64,000 nucleotides of DNA. Source: Neolewinella aurantiaca. Its GTDB lineage: Bacteria; Bacteroidota; Bacteroidia; Chitinophagales; Saprospiraceae. The DNA is taken from positions 42,572 through 106,571 of the forward strand of contig NZ_VOXD01000023.1 of assembly GCF_008014675.1 (NCBI RefSeq), in the 5' to 3' direction. A program made the translations under genes and the position numbers. A model generated the notes under the pieces. The model searched no databases and was not told where the DNA came from. It saw only the letters and a list, made by a program, of their open reading frames with translations. Below, one piece after another: positions 25,634-36,400 of the stretch (positions are counted from its first letter, which is position 1; every line of letters begins with the position of its first letter).

Positions 25634-26881
25634 TCAGTCTGTTTTTATGATTTTTTTCTCAACGGTAGAGCCATCAATGGTGAGCCTGACGAAATAGACA
25701 CCCGCAGCGAGGCCATCGAGCCCCAAATACGCTTGGTTGATGCTCCGGCGAAGTAACCTCCCCTGCGCATCGAATAGCATTACCACGATATTTCGATAAG
25801 AAAAATCAGTCCGGACCTCAAATCCTCTGCTCGCAGGATTGGGATAAATGGCAACCGCACCTCCGAGTCTTGTTATCTGATTCTGAGAAGTGACAAGGTT
25901 GCAGGTATCCGAAGGGGAAAACCTGGCGTCGGCCCACAAGTTGAAATCCTGGATTAAGTCGTCGGCCGTATGGTTAATGAACTCGTACGGCCAGGGTTCT
26001 ATGTAGCGGATACCGAGCAGTTTCGCCTGCTCAAAAACAGAACTGTACAACTCGCCCTCGAACCGTTCGGTTTGATCCGACCGTCCAATCACCTGCGCGT
26101 ATTTGTCGCCCTGGTAATTCAAGATGAAGTCGATCAGGTCAGGCTGATAATTTGTTTTTCCGGACAGCCACCACATCCCGAGGCCGACCCTGTTGCACAG
26201 TGCAGGGTCGTTGGTCAGGTCATTGATGATAGTTGTGGGGATGAGCGTATCCTGATTGATCTCATGGACCTCGAACACAATCGGTTTGCCGGGAAAGGCC
26301 GTGGCAAATAATGCCGTGGTAGCCTTAGCGGCTGTTATCCATTTCTGATCCGTGAAACCAGCGGCAGTGAACGCCGGGATATTCACCCCGTTCAGGTGCC
26401 CCTCTACCCCATTGACAGTCATCTGGGTTACGTACACGTGCGAAAGCAGGCTGTCGGCAGCGTAACGATCGCCGAGCTGGGAGATGAGCCCTGACAAGCG
26501 TTGGGCACAAACGTTATCCCACCATAAGGGGAGTTTCCATTCCTGGCCCTGGTATTCGAAATCGTGGTGAGCAACGTTGAGGGATTCCGTCAGCCAGGCC
26601 GGGCTGCCGAAGGCACCGGCCGCCACCGCGAGAGCATACGGCAGCCCCGCCGCCTTGACCGTATTGATCTTTGCGTCGAGAAGACTGAAATCGAATACGC
26701 CAGGCGAGGCTTCCACATCGGACCATTTTTCGGTCAATAAAACACCCCTCGCCCCGGGGTGAGAAAGTGCGCCCTCCGAAGTACCATTAGTGCCGGCGTA
26801 GCAACCTATGGGCTTGGTGATAGTTTGCGCAAAACCTGCCATTGGCAAAGACACAACTAAAAAGAAGAATAATCTGATCAT
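25634..26881 (-). CDS. T9SS-exported putative glycoside hydrolase (TIM-barrel)
   Basis: The ATG at 26881 gives 415 residues with a signal peptide (RLFFFLVVSLPMAGFAQ). The body (about 20-335) looks like a clan GH-A TIM barrel: GVLLTEKWSDVEASPGVFDF at the start (like GH42/GH5 GVRL.W..vEP..G.fdf), then YALAVAAGAFGSPAW, VTQMTVNGVEGH, PIVFEVHEIN and GIRYIEPWPYEF at a possible nucleophile strand. The exact family is not clear and catalytic Glu residues are only guesses (E in EVHE, E in IEPWPYE). The last 75 residues are a T9SS type A sorting domain (VAIYPNPASRGFEV, LFDAQGRLLRR, GLAAGVYFVRLTIDG). It should act outside the cell. Confidence 0.82.
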   Translation of the reverse strand: MIRLFFFLVVSLPMAGFAQTITKPIGCYAGTNGTSEGALSHPGARGVLLTEKWSDVEASPGVFDFSLLDAKINTVKAAGLPYALAVAAGAFGSPAWLTESLNVAHHDFEYQGQEWKLPLWWDNVCAQRLSGLISQLGDRYAADSLLSHVYVTQMTVNGVEGHLNGVNIPAFTAAGFTDQKWITAAKATTALFATAFPGKPIVFEVHEINQDTLIPTTIINDLTNDPALCNRVGLGMWWLSGKTNYQPDLIDFILNYQGDKYAQVIGRSDQTERFEGELYSSVFEQAKLLGIRYIEPWPYEFINHTADDLIQDFNLWADARFSPSDTCNLVTSQNQITRLGGAVAIYPNPASRGFEVRTDFSYRNIVVMLFDAQGRLLRRSINQAYLGLDGLAAGVYFVRLTIDGSTVEKKIIKTD

Positions 26882-27171
26882 AAAATCGGGTGTTACCAGC
26901 CTTCCTTCCCAAAGGTCAACCGACCTTTTTCTGCCAGGCAACCTCAATAGATTTTGCCCGACAGAAAACAAGCCGAAGACTTTCGGACCAGCAAACTGCG
27001 GTTAAGATTCCTTTATATGATCGACTATAATCGGTTCTGCAACTGAAACAAATCAGCTGATCCTCAAGATAGTACAGAAAACCGTCACCTCGCCAACCCA
27101 CAAGGGCAGGTTGCATAACCGAAGGAAAAACGTCATCACTCGTTCGGATATGATCGCAGTAGCTATGGTGA

Positions 27172-27822
27172 TTAAGCAATCGCCTTCAGGGCCTCGATGA
27201 TTTCATCGGGCTCAGACCGCGTTCTGTAATCGACATCCACGTAGTTCCATTTAACCATTCCGTCGCTTCCCAGTACAAACGTAGCGGGAATAGGCATAAT
27301 ATCACCGTTACCATTATTGATTTTTTTCAGGTCGAGGTTACGACCAACCTCCATGTGCTCGATCAGGAATTCGGGCACTTTCCAGGCAACACCATAGTCT
27401 GAAGCGACTTTCGCATCCTGATCAGAAAGGACGATAAAATCCATTTTCTGGATTTCGTTTTTGGTCATTGATCCATCAGGTACTTCAGGGCTGATGGCTA
27501 CCAACGAGGCTCCTAACTCCCTGATTTCGCTTAACCTGTTCTGTAAAGCCCGCAGTTGTAAATTGCAGTAAGGGCACCAGCTACCACGGTAAAAAGTGAC
27601 AACTACGGGGCCTTCGGCCAATAAATCAGCCAGTGAGATTGATTTCCCTTCGGGATCGGGCAGATCAAAACCCGGAGCTGCTTCGCCCACCTTGATGGCT
27701 TTTTCTCCCTTGTTAAACGCTTTCGCTTCGGCGATAATGGCATCAACGCCCGCCATGAATTCAGGGTTAGCCTTTCTTCCTGCGGCAATTTTTGCGTCAG
27801 TTTGTTCTCTTAGTTTTGTCAT
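27172..27822 (-). CDS. AhpC/TSA-family peroxiredoxin
   Basis: This 216-residue peroxiredoxin-like protein reduces peroxides or acts as a thiol oxidoreductase in the cytoplasm. The ATG at 27822 is chosen because the upstream extension lacks family features. The active site is YRGSWCPYC (Cys83, Cys86), a CxxC variant of the peroxiredoxin PxxxTxxC loop, within a thioredoxin fold (VVVTFYRG, LVAISPEVPD, IPATFVLGSDG). This variant is typical of the peroxiredoxin-like subgroup. It lies near dps, but the two are not in one operon. Confidence 0.9.
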   Translation of the reverse strand: MTKLREQTDAKIAAGRKANPEFMAGVDAIIAEAKAFNKGEKAIKVGEAAPGFDLPDPEGKSISLADLLAEGPVVVTFYRGSWCPYCNLQLRALQNRLSEIRELGASLVAISPEVPDGSMTKNEIQKMDFIVLSDQDAKVASDYGVAWKVPEFLIEHMEVGRNLDLKKINNGNGDIMPIPATFVLGSDGMVKWNYVDVDYRTRSEPDEIIEALKAIA

Positions 27823-28044
27823 CGTTTTTCTATTATTTCGCGTGATTGAATTCGGCTGCATGCTGAAGAGTTCTTCAACGTACACCATTTTGAATAGTTT
27901 CGGAAGGGCAGGCATCAAACAAAGTTGCCGCTCTCCGATCCCTGACCCGAAGGTGGAAACCGAAGAGCGACAACATGGCCCAACTTGGTGCTCTTACACC
28001 AGGCCCAGCAGACGAAAACTATACCGTTTAGTTATTCTATCTGA

Positions 28045-29451
28045 TTAGTGAGAATGACTGGCGGTGGTTCCGTGGACGTGTGTATGGGGAATCTTCACGC
28101 TGTAATCGAAGTTCATTTCAGATGCTTTGTGGTGATCTGCGGATGCATAGTGTTCGTACAGAGTTCTTACGCCGTTGCCATTGATCATCTGAGCGAATAT
28201 TCCGTAATCGCCCCCATCATCAGTCGCCGGATTATTGGGAATTCTGGTGATGGTATGAACGTGGTTGTAATCCGGAATTGTTGCAGCGTTTGCTCCGGTA
28301 GATCCTTCAGTGTTGAATTCCGACCACAAGTAAGGGTTATAAATCCGGTAGTAAAATTCGGAGGTGGAAGTAGGCGAAGTGTTCGTATCGTTGATCCAGA
28401 CGAAGTAGGTATCGTCGATATTTGTCATGATGTCTGCCCACCACGCATCGGCAAAGGAAGTTGTCATATTGTACACGTATTCCTTCATGACCAGAACGAG
28501 ATTGGCCTGTGCTGTGGCAGACATATCGGAATACTTCAATCCGGTTTCAAAACCGGAATAGTCGTAGGTGCCGATGTATGGATCCGTATCACCGTTTCTA
28601 TCGGCAGGACCAACTTCCAGGGAGTGCGATGATGAGGTGGAGGAAGCCGAAGCAAGTTCCGTCGTCGAAAGACTGTTATACAGGCTAAGGGCCAGCTCCC
28701 GTTCGTCGGAAAAAATGTCGAAATCTATTCCGTTGTAGGTGTTAGCGGCTGGCTCACCCCCCAGGAAAGCAGGAACGATGGAGATATTATCTCCATGAAC
28801 CAGAAAGTTAACGGCACAGTGATGGCCATCCAGCTGAAAACCCCAGGAGCCGCTTGTTTCAGGGTTTCCAAACATATCGATAGAGTAATAGTCCGGACTC
28901 CATACATTGCTCATGACGTCGCTTAACCAGCCTTCCGACAGTTCCGTAATCTCATATACCTTTTGATATCCGTCTGAGCTGAGGAAGAGCTGCAAAATTT
29001 CTTTGAAGGCAGCCAGTTGATCACTGCTCAGATCACCGTAGGTGATCCCATCCCGGTTGTCATTGTTCGCTGGTGTGTTATGCCAGAGATAAAATCGTTC
29101 GTCGTCCAGACAGACAGAACCTTCGCTCAGCAAGGTTGACGACAAGGAACTCCTGAAATCAACCATAGCCTGTCTCATGGCCTCTATCTCTGCGTTGGTT
29201 GACTGGGGTTCCTCCCCATCGGTGTTACAAGCAGTGAACGTTCCTGCGGCATCATCCGTATCCGAATTGTCGGCAACGTAACCATCTGGCTGTTCGCAGG
29301 CTAACTCGGTTACATCCGGAATACCGAGCCCATCTCCGTCGGCATCTTCGTACCAGATCGTTTCGGTACATAAATCTTCATCTGAATCGCAAGACGAGAC
29401 GGAAATAAGCGTTCCTGCAAGCAGGAGAGCCAAAAGTAAGATGTTTTTCAT
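28045..29451 (-). CDS. DUF3500 lipoprotein with His-rich C-terminus
   Basis: The ATG at 29451 gives 468 residues with a lipobox (LISVSSC, Cys21). A short Asp-rich stretch follows (YEDADGDGLGIPD, thrombospondin-type-3 or Ca-binding-like), then the DUF3500 domain: FYLWHNTPANN, SSDQLAAFKEILQLFL, SGSWGFQLDGHHCAVNFLVHGD, VPAFLGGEPA and YFVWINDT. DUF3500 has no established function. The C-terminus is His-rich (HVHGTTASHSH), and with the GHH motif may bind metal. It is monocistronic by position. Confidence 0.88.
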   Translation of the reverse strand: MKNILLLALLLAGTLISVSSCDSDEDLCTETIWYEDADGDGLGIPDVTELACEQPDGYVADNSDTDDAAGTFTACNTDGEEPQSTNAEIEAMRQAMVDFRSSLSSTLLSEGSVCLDDERFYLWHNTPANNDNRDGITYGDLSSDQLAAFKEILQLFLSSDGYQKVYEITELSEGWLSDVMSNVWSPDYYSIDMFGNPETSGSWGFQLDGHHCAVNFLVHGDNISIVPAFLGGEPAANTYNGIDFDIFSDERELALSLYNSLSTTELASASSTSSSHSLEVGPADRNGDTDPYIGTYDYSGFETGLKYSDMSATAQANLVLVMKEYVYNMTTSFADAWWADIMTNIDDTYFVWINDTNTSPTSTSEFYYRIYNPYLWSEFNTEGSTGANAATIPDYNHVHTITRIPNNPATDDGGDYGIFAQMINGNGVRTLYEHYASADHHKASEMNFDYSVKIPHTHVHGTTASHSH

Positions 29452-29735
29452 TTCTCTGGTTTTGTGCTTTTCCGAAGCGAACGCCTTCAGTGTATCTGTA
29501 GGCAAGGGTGATGTTCTCTTCCCCCCGGGTGGGGATCAGGACTCGAAAAAAGCGACTATCGGGTTTTGTGCCCTCAGCCCTTAGACTGTTAAAACCCGGA
29601 AAACCTTCGGGGAGTTCCCTTTTCCGGCAAGCCGGGAGTTTGTCAGCCAAGATTTGAATGGCGTTTCCAGAAATTATGCTTAGAGCGTCGGAAGCCGCAG
29701 GAATGCGTCACGAGCCAGAGTGAAATCCGCTGTCA

Positions 29736-30647
29736 TCAATTCATCTTGTACTTGGCGCGGTATTCCGACGGGCTTACCCCTACCCGTTTCTTGAAGAGCC
29801 TCGAAAAGTATTGTGGATACTCGAAGCCCAGCTCGTACGCTACTTCAGAAATGCTCTTCTCGGGGTTCAGTAAAATATCCTTTGCCTCATCCACCAGATA
29901 AAGCTGTAAGTGCTCGGTCGTTGTTTTGCCGGTTTCCTTTTTGAGCGTATCGCTCAGATAGCGCTGCGACACCGCCATTTTATCGGCCATTTGCTCGACA
30001 CTTGGAATTCCTTTCCGCTGCAGCTCACCGGAGTCGAAATAATCAACCAACTGCCGGTTAAATTGCTCCAGAAGGTCGTTCGAGAGCTCTTTCCTGTTCA
30101 GGAACTGCCTTTCGTAAAAGCGGTTGGCATACTTGAGCAGAGTATCCAGGTGAGAAATGATGATGTCCTTGCTGAACTCGTCCTGGTTGTTGTGGTACTC
30201 CATTTCGATGTTCTCGACTATCAATTCCATTTGTCTCTCCTCGCGGGGTGAGAGATGAAGCGCCTCATTAACAGAATAGGAAAAGAACCCGTATTTTTTG
30301 ATTTGATGAGCCAACTCGGTCCCTTTCAGGAAATCCTCATGAAAGTTGATGGAGAATCCCTTCTGCTCAAAGGTCACGCTGTCGTCCCATTGTATGACTT
30401 GCCGGGGAGCAATAAAAATCAGTGCTCCGTTAGTGAAATCGTACTTCGTCCGGCCGTAATTCAAATCACCACTGACGAACTTCTTGAGGCTGATGGAGTA
30501 ACAGTCGACAATAATAGGAGGTGAACTTGCCTTCGGACAGGGCAGAAACCCATCGCCAGTAGCAGAAAACACACTCAGCATCGGATGTTCCGGGCGCGGA
30601 AGCTCGATATATTCGAGGTAAGAAGATAACGTCTTAAAATGTTTCAT
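29736..30647 (-). CDS. AraC-family transcriptional regulator
   Basis: This 303-residue regulator has an N-terminal cupin-like ligand domain (about 30-180, with GALIFIAPRQVIQWD) and two C-terminal AraC helix-turn-helix motifs (about 205-300, VSQRYLSDTLKKETGKTT and SEVAYELGFEYPQYFSRLFKKRVGVSPSEY). It is the last of three same-strand genes (SDR, membrane protein, regulator) and probably controls that cluster in response to a small molecule. Confidence 0.92.
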   Translation of the reverse strand: MKHFKTLSSYLEYIELPRPEHPMLSVFSATGDGFLPCPKASSPPIIVDCYSISLKKFVSGDLNYGRTKYDFTNGALIFIAPRQVIQWDDSVTFEQKGFSINFHEDFLKGTELAHQIKKYGFFSYSVNEALHLSPREERQMELIVENIEMEYHNNQDEFSKDIIISHLDTLLKYANRFYERQFLNRKELSNDLLEQFNRQLVDYFDSGELQRKGIPSVEQMADKMAVSQRYLSDTLKKETGKTTTEHLQLYLVDEAKDILLNPEKSISEVAYELGFEYPQYFSRLFKKRVGVSPSEYRAKYKMN

Positions 30648-30665
30648 GGTATCAGGGGTTCAATT

Positions 30666-31172
30666 CTAAAGTTCCTGCTCTGCCTGCAGTAATTCCTTAT
30701 TGTAGTTATCAATTCTTGCGTAAGCCATGCCATCGATCAACAGAATTACAATCAGCATTCCGATGGTCGTGATCATACTTGCCCGCCAGCCGGGCTTATC
30801 GACAAACATTATAACGAAAGCACAAGCAGCAATGATTAGAGGGATGGCGGTGAACACTACGTTTTGGTATTCTTTCAGGGTTCCCTCTACTCTTTTGATC
30901 TCTGAATCCACGAAGGCCGAAGGGTCGGCCTTCCAGGCCGATTCAAACTGATGAACCCTAGCCTTATTAGTGAAGAAAAGCCCCAAACCGATGGTCATCA
31001 GCAAAGCCCCTGCCACCAAAGCAGGAATAATGTAGGCCCTCGCCATATCTGTTTTCCCCAGTTGCCAAAAACCTATCCCTGCCGCAACAAAGAGTGCCCC
31101 GAAAAGAATAAAGAATTGAGTTGAGAAAACTTCGTCTTTCGCCCAGTTAGTAGCTGTTTTTAATATATCCAT
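30666..31172 (-). CDS. Four-helix membrane protein of the SDR/AraC cluster
   Basis: This 168-residue protein has four predicted membrane helices (about 18-37, 45-67, 105-124 and 131-150) and a conserved-looking amphipathic segment between helices 2 and 3 (HQFESAWKADPSAFVDSEIKRVEG). I do not recognise a family name. It sits 18 bp upstream of the AraC gene and 85 bp downstream of the SDR gene on the same strand, so it belongs to that cluster. Confidence 0.75.
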   Translation of the reverse strand: MDILKTATNWAKDEVFSTQFFILFGALFVAAGIGFWQLGKTDMARAYIIPALVAGALLMTIGLGLFFTNKARVHQFESAWKADPSAFVDSEIKRVEGTLKEYQNVVFTAIPLIIAACAFVIMFVDKPGWRASMITTIGMLIVILLIDGMAYARIDNYNKELLQAEQEL

Positions 31173-31257
31173 CGCTATCGGCTTTATTATATATGAAATT
31201 AATAAATAAGAATGTTTTGCAGGACCTCAACAGCAGTACTGCATTTAGTTATCGGTT

Positions 31258-32208
31258 TTACAGTTCCCAGTTGATTCCCGTGGCTTGTTCGGATACAGCC
31301 CATAATCTTTCAGCGACAGCTTTGTCTTTGGCGTGTGGCTCCAGGTGGTGTGCGCCAACGGGACCAACCCAATTGTTGCGGCCCGTGGGACCGTAGAAAA
31401 GAATTTGGTCCAGGTTATCTTCGGTGGCACACATCAATTCAGGGTAAGCGCCATTCTCTGCCGGTTGGGTCAATGGCGACAGTTTCATCAGTCCAAAAAT
31501 AATCCTCATCATTAAACTGCCACTCGTAGAAATCAACGATGTCCGGGATGATCCGGGATGACAAGCGTAAACCTTAACGCCGGTTTTGCCGGCCGCTTTC
31601 AGTCGGTCCTGTAATTCGTAGACAGACATGATTTGCGCCAACTTACTTTGGCTGTAGGCATCGTTGGGGGTGTAGTCATTATCCCAGTTCATATCGTCGA
31701 ACTTGATGGTCTTCAGTCCCATATCATAGCCCATACTTCCTACAGTAACGATCCGCCCGTGGGACTTTTCGATCAGCGGAAAGAGTAACCCCTGCAGGGT
31801 AAAGTGGCCGTAATGATTCACACCAAGCTGGCTCTCGAAGCCATCAACCGTGAGTTTCCGGGTAGGTACCTGAGCGATAGCGGCATTGCACATAAGGGCA
31901 TCGATCCGGGACACTTTTTCAAGTACCTCAGCTGCAGCGCGTTTTACCGAAGCCTGCTCACCAAGGTCCATAATTACGGACAAAACGTCGATGTTACTTC
32001 CCAGGTCTTTCTTCAGGGTTGCAACGATTTCATCTGCTTTTTGCGGGTTACGGTTCAGCATAACCACTTTCGCTCCTTTGCTGAGCAATATCCGCGCTGC
32101 TTCGAACCCCGTGCCGCTGGTTGTTCCCGTTATCACAAAGGTTTTCCCGTTTAGGTTTTCGATTCTGTCAGGCGTCCATCCCGACTTACCAAATTGTGTA
32201 GTACTCAT
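31258..32208 (-). CDS. Short-chain dehydrogenase (retinol dehydrogenase-like)
   Basis: This 316-residue NAD(P)-dependent oxidoreductase has the cofactor motif TGTTSGTGFEAARIL (about 28-42), CNAA at 107-110 and the catalytic YSQSK (Tyr185, Lys189). The pattern NHYGHFTLQGLLFPLIEKS is typical of the retinol-dehydrogenase/WW-domain-oxidoreductase-like SDR group. The substrate is unknown. It is first in a three-gene cluster with a membrane protein and an AraC regulator. A TAATTTTGC promoter box lies 33 bp before the start. Confidence 0.93.
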   Translation of the reverse strand: MSTTQFGKSGWTPDRIENLNGKTFVITGTTSGTGFEAARILLSKGAKVVMLNRNPQKADEIVATLKKDLGSNIDVLSVIMDLGEQASVKRAAAEVLEKVSRIDALMCNAAIAQVPTRKLTVDGFESQLGVNHYGHFTLQGLLFPLIEKSHGRIVTVGSMGYDMGLKTIKFDDMNWDNDYTPNDAYSQSKLAQIMSVYELQDRLKAAGKTGVKVYACHPGSSRTSLISTSGSLMMRIIFGLMKLSPLTQPAENGAYPELMCATEDNLDQILFYGPTGRNNWVGPVGAHHLEPHAKDKAVAERLWAVSEQATGINWEL

Positions 32209-32240
32209 GATTGCTTAGTTTTAATGTTTAAAAGCATAGT

Positions 32241-32249
32241 GCAAAATTA
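32241..32249 (-). promoter_or_regulatory. Bacteroidota -7 box for the SDR gene
   Basis: TAATTTTGC (minus strand) matches TAnnTTTGC and lies 33 bp upstream of the ATG at 32208. I see no TTG at the usual -33 distance. Confidence 0.4.
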
Positions 32250-32366
32250 GGGCAAGTAGCTTTTCGCCTCTTACACAGATTTTCGAATCCTGTATACTTT
32301 TAAGTAAAATGTATAGGCAAGGCGGGCGGGTTGCTGAGTTTTAGCCCGGGCCGTTCGGCATAAGCA

Positions 32367-32536
32367 GGCGCGGACGCAGGTGCAAGGCTGGTGGTTAAGA
32401 ACAGGGTAACGGAGTCGGGATGCAGTACGCCGGTTGACTATCCCCTTAGCCAGCCAGCGGAACAGCAGAGCACGCCCTTGCACACGGGTAAAAGACACAG
32501 TCCTGTTATCCCTGTCATTGCACCCGCGGCCGCGCC
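32367..32536. mobile_element. MITE-like element B, 170 bp
   Basis: The left end GGCGCGGACGCAGGTGCAA (32367-32385) and right end TTGCACCCGCGGCCGCGCC (32518-32536) are inverted copies of the dispersed motif, facing outward. A second inner pair (AACAGGGTAAC near 32399 and TTATCCCTGT near 32506) extends the palindrome. There is no gene inside. The left end resembles that of element A. Confidence 0.55.
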
Positions 32537-32821
32537 GGAAAGAAATTTACAGTTCACCCCCAGCTTTGTAACAGACGATGGACTTGGGGTACCAGCGGGC
32601 CCAGGCAGAGGATGAAACCTACACCGGGAAGAAGCTCCTGCTAAAAGACGTAGATCCTTAAAAACCCAGCCGTTTGCAACGACCTGATTTCCGGCAAATA
32701 GCAAGGAACAAACAGCACGGTTTTATGATCAGGCAAGGGTGCTTCCGTGAAGTCACCCGGTACTCTTTATTATACGGTTCGCATCAGGCGCCATCACTAT
32801 AAATCAAGACTAAATCCTGAA

Positions 32822-32912
32822 GGGTGCAAATCAGATTGTCGCGACTTCTCCTCCTCAGCGTAGTGATGTGGGGAGGCAGGGAGAGGTTTGAGCGACAATC
32901 TGGTTTGCGCCC
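32822..32912. repeat. 91-bp palindromic repeat, family D copy 2
   Basis: The ends GGGTGCAAATCAGATTGTCGC and GCGACAATCTGGTTTGCGCC are inverted repeats with about three mismatches over 21 bp. The core CAGCGTAGTGATGTGGGGAGG matches, in opposite orientation, the core next to 1838-1857. The whole unit could fold into a hairpin. Confidence 0.6.
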
Positions 32913-33296
32913 GCCCTGAAAACACTTGCAGTCAAGCAGTGAATCGTACGAAAAAGCATATTTATCAAGGCCCGGCGCATCGGAATTCTGATCAGGGATT
33001 CGGTCACAACTTACTTGCTATCTTCTTTGAGGCCTTCGAGTTCATCTCCAGCGGTACATTTGCACTACACCATTATTGAAATCACATTCAAGCGCACCAT
33101 AAATTGGTGATGAATTGCTAAATCTCGTAAGCATACAAATCACAACACCTGGCCGGGGCTGGCCCGATTGTGCCTTAGTTGATGCAACCAACTGAATCAA
33201 TCAGTTCAAGTTCAAATTTCACTACCGTCTTGTAAAAAAAACTCACAGGCACTTTTTTGCGCAGAAATCCTTATTCAGTGTTACTTGTTTATTTCT

Positions 33297-33305
33297 TATA
33301 TTTGC
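33297..33305 (+). promoter_or_regulatory. Bacteroidota -7 box upstream of the giant surface-protein gene
   Basis: TATATTTGC is a full match to TAnnTTTGC in an AT-rich stretch 190 bp before the ATG at 33496. A long leader would follow. No well-spaced -33 TTG is seen. Confidence 0.4.
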
Positions 33306-33495
33306 TTGTGAAGTGTAAAATTTGATAATATCCTGACCTGACTTAACTGTTTGTATTTAGAAATGATGGCCATGCGTTTACCATCGCTTAGGTGCGCAGT
33401 TATTGGTTTTATTAAGAAGTTTACGCCATCTACACTTTATCCTCTGAAAGTGCTCTCTCAGCATCCTTATTTTACTTTATTTTATCTAGTTTTTC

Positions 33496-36400
33496 ATGAA
33501 AAAATTGTACCTATTGCATGCAACAAGCCGGGAGGCTTGTGTGCCTCACCGTCTATTCTCAACGCTGCTTATCAGGAGTGTTTTACAACCCTGGCTGGTA
33601 GCATCAGTATTAGCTGTCACCCTGTCCTTTGTTGGGTCAAATCATCAGTTAATAGCCGGTAGTTCTCCGGTCATGTCCGATCCCTGCGCACCCCGGCACT
33701 ATATAGATGCCAGCGTTGCGGATCCTCTTATTCTCGCCGAAGCTGCTAAGTCTGTTTCCGGTACGGATTTTCATTTATTCTCCCACGGCCGTTCCGGGGA
33801 ACTCTTCCTGAATGGGAGATGGCGTGGTCCTGAAGCCCTTGCAAAGTGGTTGACGGAAGGTAATCATCTCGTTGGGGTAGATCAGCTCAATATTTACGGC
33901 TGTTCGTTCGGCGAGGGGCAAAGAGGCCGTGCTGCGGTGGCACACCTTACAACCGCTCTGGGCATCCTTGTTGCCGCCTCCGATGATATTACCGGCCGCG
34001 ACGGTGACTGGGAGCTGGAAGTTGGCTCTGGTGGAGATGCGCTGGCCTTCCCTGCTTACAAGCACAACCTGCAGGGCTTTTATGACTGCGCTTCGATTCT
34101 GGAGATTCCGAGTTCTGACATCTTCACGGAGCCTGCCCGCTACAGTCATACCAAAATCGTCGATGGCACAACCTATGTTGTTCAACTGGTACAAGATCCG
34201 TACAACCTGCCGATTATTAACGGTAGTCCTTCAAATAGTACTGGATTCTCTGAGGTTTATATAGCCATTTTTGACGAAAACTGCAATCAGACCTTAGGAA
34301 CCTTCCTGCCCGGAAGTTCAGCTAATGAGTTTCCAATGGACATGACCGTTGATGCCGACGGAAATATTCTCGTGGTTGGCGTAACAAATTCAAATGGTCC
34401 GACTCCTATCCCAACCACCGACGCTACGCAAGCCAGTGGTGAGAACAGGTTAAGTGCTTACTTGAGCAAGGTCACCCCTACCGGGAATCTTGTTTTTCAA
34501 ACCCTGGTTACTTCGGATGTGGGCAATGTCACCCCTATTTTCGGTAACTTCGACAGCCAACATATAGCTGTGGGGGACGACGGTTCTGTATTTATTTCCC
34601 TAATTGGGCAGACGGGGGCATCCGGAATTCTCACCACCGACGGCAGTACCCCCGGGGCGGGGGAGCAATTCATTATTGCCAGGCGCTATGATCCGAACGG
34701 GGGGCTGGTATATTCCAGAATCATCGATTATAGCGGTCGTGAATTGGTCTCGGGTATGGTTGTAACGGGAACCAGTATGTGGATTGGTGGAGATACACGG
34801 TCATCAGATTTCATGACAACGGACGGCACTACCTTCGCAGGAGGGCCGGATGATGTCTACCTCATTAAGCTCAACCCTGACGGAACAACTGCCCTAAGCA
34901 CTTTAATTGGTGGTAGCGGTGATGATGCGCCACCTTTTCTCATTACTGACGGGAGTGCCGTTTATGCTGTTGAAGAAACCAACTCCAGCGATTTCGTAAC
35001 AACGACCGGCGTAACCTATGACGGTGCAGATGACTCGTTCTACGCTATCAAGTATAACAGCGATGGTACCCTTGCTTACACTACTTTGATTAATGCCGAT
35101 CAGGATGTCTCCTTCAGCGGCACTTCAGGATTATTTGTGCGAGACGGAGCTTTGTACTTCTCCGGCCAGGTAAACGGCGACCCGGGGGCGCTCTTTCCCG
35201 CTAATGCTTGTACTCCTTTCGTGGGAAGTGACCCTGCGGCAGCCAATACGGCAGTTGTGAAGCTGGACGTAAACGGCAACGTTGCCTACGCCAGTTTGCT
35301 GGGGGGCGCTGACGCAAAAATTTTCGTAAATGCCGCTGGTGAGGCCTTCATCCTCTCCGAAACGGGTGATATCACCAACAACTTTACCACGGACGGCTCC
35401 GTAGGAAGATCGGGCACCGATGATATTTACCTGGCTAAGTTGGACGCCAACGGCTGTATTTGTCTGGGTAGCTACCTCAATGATTTAGGGAGCGGTGATC
35501 CGGGCGGAAGGGCCAACAATTCCGACATCTACGTTGACGACGAAACCGTTTATTTCACCATCCTGGACAGTGATCTAAGTACGGACGGAACGGTGAGCTT
35601 CCCCGATCAGAACAACCCCGCCCTGATCAAGTACAGTTTCTGCCCGCCAACGCCTACCTTGACTCCCAGCCCACTGACCCCAGATAACCAGTCAGTTTGT
35701 ATCAATGGCTTAGTGGAACAAATCCTTGCAGCCCCCCACGAAATTGATGCTTCCGGAGAAGTTCCCATTTTCATAAATGGCGCACGACGGAGCCAAAGCG
35801 ATATCCCTCTCGTTTACCAATGGCAATTTGCTCCGGGCCCGACAGGCCCCTGGTCTGATGTTGAGGGGCCGCTGGGGCTGGGACAGAACTACTCGCCGCC
35901 GGTCACTGGTCTGGACATCTACTACCGGAGACTTACGAGCAATTTCGAATGTTGTGGTGGCGAAGTAATATCAATCAGCGAAACTGCATCGATTCTGGTC
36001 GGTACTGACGAAGCCCCCGACGTCGATGCAGGCGGTGTATTCTACACCTGCCCCGGTACGCCGGTAATGATCGGAGGAGCACCTACTGCCTCGGGTGGCT
36101 CGGGAGGCGGCTACGTTTATGATTGGAACGATGGTGCCTTTACAATAGCAAACCCAACGGTGAGCCCCACGGAGAGTACAATCTACACAGTCAGAGTAAC
36201 CGACGGAGCTGGTTGTATCCAGGCAGATCAGGCCACAGTTGTCGTTTATACCGCAGATGCCGGAGAGGATGAGGGCATCTGTAACGGTGAATCGGTTACT
36301 ATTGGAGGCCCTGCAGTGATGGGCCTCACGATAGTGGATGAAGGCAACCCTGTTGCCAATGAATACAGCATTGCGTACACCTGGACGGGAAATACCGCAA

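Larger units (their letters stand above)
32209..33495. other. 1.29-kb intergenic region with two palindromic element remnants
   Basis: No open frame here shows family features. It contains element B (32367-32536), the 91-bp palindrome D2 (32822-32912) and, near the right side, an AT-rich leader with the promoter-like TATATTTGC at 33297-33305. The region looks like a landing site for small repeats between the SDR cluster and the giant surface-protein gene. Confidence 0.6.

Noticed and set aside
32281..32300. TTCGAATCC similar to a tRNA T-arm
   Set aside because: The flanking bases do not form a T-stem, and no D-arm, anticodon arm or acceptor stem could be matched.
33351..33662. Open frame of 103 codons overlapping the start of the giant gene
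   Set aside because: It is in another frame over the signal region of the giant protein and shows no domain.
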